Shown in pieces: positions 56,905 to 64,000 of a DNA stretch of 64,000 bases. Each line of letters begins with the position of its first letter. The first letter of the stretch is position 1. The translations under genes were made by a program, and so were the position numbers. Origin of the DNA: Nemertoderma westbladi. Lineage: Eukaryota; Xenacoelomorpha; Nemertodermatida; Nemertodermatidae. The stretch spans positions 51,090-115,089 of the forward strand of contig JAUCBJ010001794.1 in assembly GCA_032718475.1 (NCBI GenBank), given 5' to 3'. Under the pieces are notes generated by a model. That model was not told where the DNA came from. It saw nothing but the letters and a program-made list of their open reading frames with translations, and searched no databases.

Positions 56905-57527
56905 ATAAGGAACCGACTTTTTATTTCAAATAAAAGAGACAACGAGAATTATTATAGAACTAATAATTATGTAAAAATACAATCATATTTCATACAATAA
57001 TTATTAATAAATTCGATCTATTATTAGTTACTCAATTCTAGAACAAAATCGACCTGCAACTAGTAAAGACCTCGTTTTGGAATTTCGAAACCACGCTGGT
57101 GCGATGCGCGATATCGTGTTTAGTTAATAAATTGAAAACTCCATCAATTCATGTGCAACCAGTAATAAGAAATCGCGATAAATGTAATTTAATAAAAATT
57201 ATTCTAGAAAAATTTTCCTCAAAAAGTATGAAGTCTTGGCGTTGGTGACGCGAAACTAGGCTAGTGAGATTCAGGATATTGCGTTTAATATAAAAATCGA
57301 AAACGCTATCGAATTCCGTAAAGGCGTTAATAAAATACTGCAACTTTTTTGAAATTTGTAAAATTCTAGAACTGGAAAAAATTATTTTTTGAACGGCGCT
57401 GTTTGGGGTTTGGAAACATGGATAGGCTGAAAGAGGACATCGAATTAAGTTGAAAAATGAAAACCCCATCGAATTTGGACAAAGCGTTCCGGAGTTATAG
57501 CGGATCGAAAAAAATTGAAAAAAAATT
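56905..57527 (+). repeat. Spacer B15, 3'-truncated
   Basis: B text ends at GATCGAAAAAAATTG, where other copies begin the poly-C tract; here it continues AAAAAAAATTGGCATGTCACGG into satellite. Confidence 0.87.
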
Positions 57528-57981
57528 GGCATGTCACGGCTCGACTCGGCTCGATTGGTTTCGGCTCAGCTCGGTCTGAGTCGACTCAGCTCGATTCGGC
57601 TCAATCGGCTCGATTCGGTTCGACTTGGCTCGGTCCGGCTCGACTTGGCTCAATTGGGCTCGATTCGGCTCAATCCGCTCAACTCGGCTCGATTGGGATT
57701 GATTGGGCTTGACCCGGTTCGATTTGGCTCAACTTGGCACAGTCTGGCTCGATTGGGCTCGACTTGGCCCAGTCCGGCTCAATTGGGCTCGACTAGGATT
57801 GATTGGGCTCGACTCGGCTCTATTGGGCTCGACTCGACTCGATTGGGCTTGAATCGGCTCAGTCTGGCTCGCTCGGCTTGATTGGGCTCAACTCGGCTCC
57901 GTTCGGCTCGATTGGGCTCGACTCGGCTTGATCGCCTCGATTGGTTCTATTCGGCTCGATCGGTATGATTCGGCTCGATTG
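57528..57981. repeat. Decayed satellite (S7)
   Basis: Close copy of 55,168-55,620 (offset about 2,360), entered through the TTTGGCATGTCACGG phrase. Confidence 0.92.
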
Positions 57982-58316
57982 ACACATGCTGCTGGAAGGG
58001 TCAAAGCCAAACTCACGTGCTGCTCGAAGGGACAAAGTCAAACAGTGTGTCTATTATTTGATGTAACTCACGTGCTGCTCGAAGGGCACAACATCATATA
58101 TCAAGGGTCAAAGCAAAACTCACGTGCTGCTCGAAGGGACAAAGTCAAACAGTGTGTCTATTATTTGATGTAACTCACGTGCTGCTCGAAGGGCGCAAAT
58201 ACATATATCGAAGGGTCAAAGCCAAACTCACGTGCTGCTCGAAGGGACAACTCAAACATTGTGTCTAATATTTGATTAACTCACGTGCTGCTCGAAGGGC
58301 GCAACTACATATATCG
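57982..58316 (+). repeat. CACGTG C-array (S7)
   Basis: Like S6b but one 107-bp dimer shorter, which changes the offset to S6b from 2,360 to 2,253. Confidence 0.9.
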
Positions 58317-58922
58317 AAACAAGCCCCTGTCTTGTATTTTAATTATATCAGAAATCCTTGCCTTCAGTACAAAATATCTAAAAATTCATTTACCTGAAGT
58401 ATGGGTAACATCATAAATTCGCTTTTCACACAGTAGTTAACTAAAGCAAATACCCTTCAGGTTGACTGAATGATTTTATTAATGTTTGCCCTGCATATGC
58501 ATAATGTACTATATTTGGGTCCCATGACCCACCCCATTGCTTACATCTGATAGAGAGTAATCCCAAATTAACTTCCCTCTACGAAAATTATTTTAATTAA
58601 ATACATACAACATGGCAGTCAACTCTACACTCAACAGTACACAATAACTAAAATGGCATTCAGCTTACCAGCTATTCGCATTAAGCTAATAGATATTCGA
58701 TTTCATTCGATTCAGTGAGTGTGTGAGGGCTATTGGGAGAGCAATCAGCTTATGATGTAATACATTAGAAGCCCACAGCTTATGTTTGCTCACTGTCTGA
58801 GTTGTAGAGTGAGGATAATACTTGGCACAGAAAGCATTTCCTTGTTAGGTGGCCATTCCTATAGAATAGCATTACTAGGCCATCTCTATCCATTTTTCAT
58901 GAGTGCCAGCTGGTGTTTTTAT
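58317..58922 (+). repeat. S-unit distal block (S7)
   Basis: Matches 56,065-56,669 except a few bases (CATTCGATTCAG here, CATTCGGTTCAG there). No gene seen. Confidence 0.85.
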
Positions 58923-59161
58923 CATTGCGCCTATGGCGTTTTTTCGTTTATGTCTATTTTTCGAGCCCACGGCTCATGGACGAAATAGCGGAACATACCA
59001 GGGACCTTAGAATCGCGGTATCTAGCCGCTGTGAAAATTTCATCAAAATCGTTAGAGTAGTTTTGGCTGTAGATCAGTCAGTCAGCCAGCCAGCCAGCCA
59101 CGAGCAATTCTTACAGTAATGAACCTCTCGGTTCCTAACTAGTGACGGGCCTAGCGGCCCG
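58923..59161 (+). repeat. Hairpin core HC37 (alpha, H1a, H2b)
   Basis: As HC35 but with two more tetramer units. Starts the second copy of the 6,019-bp offset duplication. Confidence 0.9.
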
Positions 59162-59202
59162 ATAAGGAACCGACTTTTTATTTCAATTAAAAGAGACAAC
59201 GA

Positions 59203-60289
59203 GCTCGGCTCGGTCTTGCACGATTGGGCACGATTTAGTTCGACTTGGCTTGATCGGCTCGGTTTGGCTCGATTGGGCTCGGCTCGGCTCTATCTGACTC
59301 GACTCAGCTTGATTCGGCTCAATCGGCTCGATTGGGTTCGACTCGGCTCGGTCCAGCTCGACTTGGCTCAATTGAGCTCGATTCAGCTCAATCTGCTCGA
59401 CTCGGCTCGAATCGGCGCAATTGGGATTGATTGGGCTTGACTCGGCTCGATTTGGCTCAACTTGGCTCAGTCTGGCTCGATTGGGCTCGACTTGGCTCGG
59501 TCCGGCTCAATTGGGCTCGACTAGGCTTGATTGGGCTCGATCCGGCTCTATTGGGCTCGACTCGATTCGATTTGGGCTTGTCTCGGCTCAGTCTGGCTCG
59601 ACTCGGCTCGATTGGGCTCAACTCGGCTCGATTGGGCTCGACTCGGCTTGATTGGGCTCAATCCGGGCTCAATTTGGCATGACACGGCTCGACTCGGCTC
59701 GGCTCGGTTCGGCTCGGCTCGGCTTGGCTTGGCTTGGCTCGGGTCGGCTCGGCTCGGGTCGGCTCAGCTCGGTTCGGCTCGGCTCGGCTCGGCTCGGCTC
59801 GGCTCGGCTCGGCTCGGCTCGGCTCGGCTCGGTTCGGCTCGGCTCGGCTCGGCTCGGCTCGGCTCGGCTCGGCTCGGCTCGACTCGGCTCGGTCTGAGTC
59901 GACTCAGCTCAACTCAGCTCGATTCGGCTCGATTGGGTTCGACTTGGCTCGGTCCGGCTCGACTTGGCTCAATTGGGCTTGATTCGGCTCAATCTGCACG
60001 ACTCGGCTCGATTGGGATTGATTGGGCTTGACTTAGCTCGATTTGGCTCAACTTGGCTCAGTCCGGCTCAATTGGGCTCGGTCCAGCTCAATTGGGCTCG
60101 ACTAGGATTGATTGGGCTCGAATCGGCTCTATTGGGCTCGACTCGACTCGATTGGGCTTGACTAGGCTCAGTCTGGCTCGACTCGGCTTGATTGGGCTCA
60201 ACTCCGCTCTGTTCGGCTCGATTGGGCTCGACTCGGCTTGATCACCTCGATTGGTTCTATTCGGCTCAATCGGTATGATTCGGCTCGAT
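59203..60289. repeat. Decayed satellite with pure island (S8a)
   Basis: Reads the same as 53,184-54,270 at +6,019 throughout, including the pure island (59,695-59,899). Confidence 0.93.
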
Positions 60290-60415
60290 TGACACACGAT
60301 GCTGGAAGGGTCAAAGCCAAACTCACGTGCTGCTCGAAGTGACAAAGTCAAACATTGTGTCAAATATTTGATTAACTCACGTGATGCTCGAAGGGCGCAA
60401 CTACCTATATATCGA
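60290..60415 (+). repeat. CACGTG C-array (S8a)
   Basis: Duplicate of 54,271-54,396, with the same eroded sites. Confidence 0.85.
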
Positions 60416-60816
60416 AACAAGCCCCTGTCTTGAATTTATATTATATCAGAAATCCTCGCCTTCAGTACAAAATATCTACAAATTAATTAATTTACCTGAA
60501 GTATGGGTAACATTATAAATTCGCTTTTCGTACAGTAGTTAACTAAAGCAAATACCCTTCAGGTTGACTGAATGATGTTTGCCATGCATAATGTATTATA
60601 TTTGGGTTCCATGACCCACCCCATTGATTGAACAGCTTTGCTTACATCAGATAGAGAGTAATCCCAAATTAACTTCCCTCTACGAAAATGATTTTAATTA
60701 AATACATACAACCTAGCAGTCAACTCTGCTATCAACAGTACACAATAACTAAAATGGCATTCAGCTTACCAGCTATTATTCGCATTAAGCTAATAGATAT
60801 TCGATTTCATTGGATT
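60416..60816 (+). repeat. S-unit distal block (S8a), truncated
   Basis: Duplicate of 54,397-54,797, with the same switch to satellite. Confidence 0.82.
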
Positions 60817-61639
60817 CGCTCGACTCGGCTCGATTGGTCTCGACTCAGCTCGATTGGGCTTGAATCGGCTCGATTGGGCTCGATTGGTCTCGACTCGGCT
60901 CGATTGGGCTTGAATCGGCTCGATTGGGATTAATTGGGCTTGACTCGGCTCGATTTGGCTCAACTTGGCTCAGTCCGGCTCGACTGGGCTTGGTCCGGCT
61001 CAATTGGGCTCGACTAGGCTTGATTGGGCTCTACTCGGCTCTATTGGGCTCGACTCGGTTCGATTGGGCTTAACTCGGCTCAGTCGGGCTCGACTCAGCT
61101 TGATTAGGCTCAACTCGGCTCCGTCCGGATCGATTGGGCTCGACTCGGCTTGATTGGTCTTGACTCGACTCAGTCCGACTCAATTTGGCATGTCACGGCT
61201 CGACTCGGCTCGATTGGTTTCGGCTCAGCTCGTTCTGAGTCGACTCAGCTCGATTCGGCTCAATCGGCTCGATTCAGTTCGACTTGGCTCGGTCCGGCTC
61301 GACTTGGCTCAATTGGGCTCGATTCGGCTCAATCCGCTCAACTCGGCTCGATTGGGATTGATTGGGCTTGACCCGGTTCGATTTGGCTCAACTTGGCACA
61401 GTCTGGCTCGATTGGGCTCGACTTGGCCCAGTCCGGCTCAATTGGGCTCGACTAGGATTGATTGGGCTCGACTCGGCTCTATTGGGCTCGACTCGACTCG
61501 ATTGGGCTTGAATCGGCTCAGTCTGGCTCGCTCGGCTTGATTGGGCTCAACTCGGCTCCGTTCGGCTCGATTGGGCTCGACTCGGCTTGATCGCCTCGAT
61601 TGGTTCTATTCGGCTCGATCGGTATGATTCGGCTCGATT
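60817..61639. repeat. Decayed satellite (S8b)
   Basis: Duplicate of 54,798-55,620. Confidence 0.92.
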
Positions 61640-62083
61640 GACACATGCTGCTGGAAGGGTCAAAGCCAAACTCACGTGCTGCTCGAAGGGACAAAGTCAA
61701 ACAGTGTGTCTATTATTTGATGTAACTCACGTGCTGCTCGAAGGGCACAACATCATATATCAAGGGTCAAAGCAAAACTCACGTGCTGCTCGAAGGGACA
61801 AAGTCAAACAGTGTGTCTATTATTTGATGTAACTCACGTGCTGCTCGAAGGGCACAACATCATATATCAAGGGTCAAAGCAAAACTCACGTGCTGCTCGA
61901 AGGGACAAAGTCAAACAGTGTGTCTATTATTTGATGTAACTCACATGCTGCTCGAAGGGCGCAAATACATATATCGAAGGGTCAAAGCCAAACTCACGTG
62001 CTGCTCGAAGGGACAACTCAAACATTGTGTCTAATATTTGATTAACTCACGTGCTGCTCGAAAGGCGCAACTACATATATCGA
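61640..62083 (+). repeat. CACGTG C-array (S8b)
   Basis: Duplicate of 55,621-56,064, including the CACATG unit. Confidence 0.9.
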
Positions 62084-62688
62084 AACAAGCCCCTCTCTTG
62101 TATTTTAATTATATCAGAAATCCTTGCCTTCAGTACAAAATATCTAAAAATTCATTTACCTGAAGTATGGGTAACATCATAAATTCGCTTTTCACACAGT
62201 AGTTAACTAAAGCAAATACCCTTCAGGTTGACTGAATGATTTTATTAATGTTTGCCCTGCATATGCATAATGTACTATATTTGGGTCCCATGACCCACCC
62301 CATTGCTTACATCTGATAGAGAGTAATCCCAAATTAACTTCCCTCTACGAAAATTATTTTAATTAAATACATACAACATGGCAGTCAACTCTACACTCAA
62401 CAGTACACAATAACTAAAATGGCATTCAGCTTACCAGCTATTCGCATTAAGCTAATAGATATTCGATTTCATTCGGTTCAGTGAGTGTGTGAGGGCTATT
62501 GGGAGAGCAATCAGCTTATGATGTAATACATTAGAAGCCCACAGCTTATGTTTGCTCACTGTCTGAGTTGTAGAGTGAGGATAATACTTGGCACAGAAAG
62601 CATTTCCTTGTTAGGTGGCCATTCCTATAGAATAGCATTACTAGGCCATCTCTATCCATTTTTCATGAGTGCCAGCTGGTGTTTTTAT
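62084..62688 (+). repeat. S-unit distal block (S8b)
   Basis: Duplicate of 56,065-56,669. No gene seen. Confidence 0.85.
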
Positions 62689-62926
62689 CATTGCGCCTAT
62701 GGCGTTTTTTCGTTTATCTCTATTTTTCGAGCCCAGCGGCTCATGGACGGAGTAGCCGATCATGCCAGGGACCTTAGAATCGCGGTATCTAGCCGCTGTG
62801 AAAATTTCATCAAAATCGTTAGAGTAGTTTTGGCTGTAGATCAGCCAGTCAGCCAGCCAGTCTGCCAGCAATTCTTACAGTAATGAACCTCTCGGTTCCT
62901 AACTAGAGACGGCGTCAAGACGCCGT
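62689..62926 (+). repeat. Hairpin core HC38 (beta/alpha chimera, H1a, H2a)
   Basis: Identity with HC36 ends at CGTTTAT; then GAGCC-CAGC-GGCTC, beta text GGAGTAGCCGATCATGCC, and alpha text TCTAGCCGCTG. The mixed second stem is a full 5 bp. Confidence 0.9.
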
Positions 62927-63765
62927 TAAGCAAGTCGGAAGTCATCAATCAAATATAAATTCCCTCAACAATGTTTACCTATGGTCAGAATGGAAGGGCT
63001 ATTTACCTATGGTCAGAGAGAGATCCCACTCTGTAATTTGGCAATTGCTCAAATTCATTCAGTTGAATGGCACAGTAGAGTGAACTAAACTAAATTCCCT
63101 CAACAATGTTTGGCTATGGTCTGAAAGAACTAACAGTCATTCAGCTTGCACAATGTCAATCACCTACAGTATAAAACATTTAGAATGCCACAGTGTGTAT
63201 CCTGATACAGATAATAAGCAGTGATATATATATTTCAAACTATAATGTTAGTGTTAGCCTTACACAGTATCAGTATGAGGCTGAGTAAACATTCCACCTT
63301 ATAAGCATACTGCCTCCACAGAATTAATGTTGGCCGAAAGATTTAAAAATAAAACAATTATTATTATAAATACAGTGCAATCCAATAGTACCCAACACAC
63401 TGTGTAACTAACAGTCAATCAGCTTACACGTCAATTAACATAGAAGAGAGAGTAACCTTGTAGATCGCCATAGAAAGCATTGGGAAGAGTTATTCAGCTG
63501 AGGCTGTAATAGCCGGCTAACCCAGTGAATGATTATAAAGTTGGCACTGTATGTACTTCCTTGTTAGGTGGCTCCCTATAGAATAGCAAACCAACCAGTT
63601 GATGTTTGTTTGCACAGAGTGGTTGGTAGGGCCTAAACAAACAGTATGGGTGTACTGAGTACAATAATCTTGGCAACCTCATCGATTTATACTAAGCCTT
63701 GTGTAGAATTGCATTACATAAGCCATTTTCCATCAGAACACCAGCTGTCATGGGTGTTATTTTAC
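62927..63765 (+). repeat. Spacer A15 (839 bp)
   Basis: Common A form, same as A8/A10/A13 in the parts compared. No gene seen. Confidence 0.88.
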
Positions 63766-64000
63766 CATTGCGCCTATGGCGTTTTTTTCGTTTATCTCTA
63801 TTTTTCGAGCCCAGAGGCTATGGACGGAGTAGCTGATCATGCCAGGGACCTTAGAATCGCGGTATCTAGATGCTGTGAAAATTTCATCAAAATCGTTAGA
63901 GTAGTTTTGGCTGTAGATCAGCCAGCCAGTCAGTCAGCCAGCCAGCCAGCCAGCCAGTCAGTCAGTCAACAATTCTTACAGTAATCAAGTCTAACGACTT
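63766..64000 (+). repeat. Hairpin core HC39 (beta, H1b), cut by window end
   Basis: AGCTGATCATGCC variant shared with HC13. The window ends inside H1b after GACTT; H2 is not visible. Confidence 0.88.

Overview
This window reads as non-coding repeat DNA from a eukaryote, most likely an animal (a soft guess: a marine invertebrate). It is AT-rich between GC-rich satellite blocks. I see no tRNA or rRNA gene, no intron-exon structure and no open frame I would defend as a protein gene. The long open frames (up to 538 codons) are by-products of a 5-bp satellite that has no stop codon in any frame. The species cannot be fixed from the sequence.

The window can be tiled almost completely. A ~240-bp hairpin-rich core (called HC1-HC39 here) recurs 39 times, always in the same orientation, about once per 1.6 kb. 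Each core has, in order: a small stem CGCC-TAT-GGCG followed by T6 or T7; a second stem around GAGCC-CAC-GGCTC; a block containing AAAATTTCATCAAAATCG; a CAGC/CAGT tetranucleotide array; hairpin H1; and hairpin H2. Cores come in an alpha and a beta version, H1 in versions a and b, and H2 in versions a and b. H1a/H1b and H2a/H2b differ by paired changes that keep the stems. H2a is followed by spacer type A (about 0.84 or 1.23 kb, or cut to 67 bp), and H2b by spacer type B (about 1.25 kb, with a poly-C tract) or type S. Type S is a (GGCTC)n satellite, then a 108-bp repeat carrying phased CACGTG sites, then a ~610-bp distal block.

Layout: 0-1.1 kb end of an S unit; 1.1-15.3 kb mixed A and B units with two compact core clusters (9.3 and 12.2-13.1 kb); 15.3-17.1 kb S with decayed satellite; 17.1-19.5 kb A units; 19.5-27.0 kb two S units, the second split by a 2,713-bp terminal-inverted-repeat (TIR) element at 23,882-26,594; 27.0-37.3 kb one A unit then six B units in a row; 37.3-41.4 kb two S units with almost perfect satellite; 41.4-45.8 kb B, B, A; 45.8-48.4 kb block D, with a unique ~2 kb stretch, an exact 68-bp minisatellite and a strongly diverged unit ending in HC32; 48.4-53.1 kb B, A, B with a 272-bp insertion; 53.1-62.7 kb decayed-satellite S units including a 3.6-kb segment repeated at a 6,019-bp offset; 62.7-64.0 kb an A unit.

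The array looks actively homogenised: spacers tens of kb apart are visually identical, while units are reshuffled with breakpoints falling between H1 and H2. The most notable signal is the paired substitution in H1 and H2, which suggests that the fold is kept rather than the sequence. Its role is unknown. All identity statements come from reading by eye; nothing was aligned or searched.
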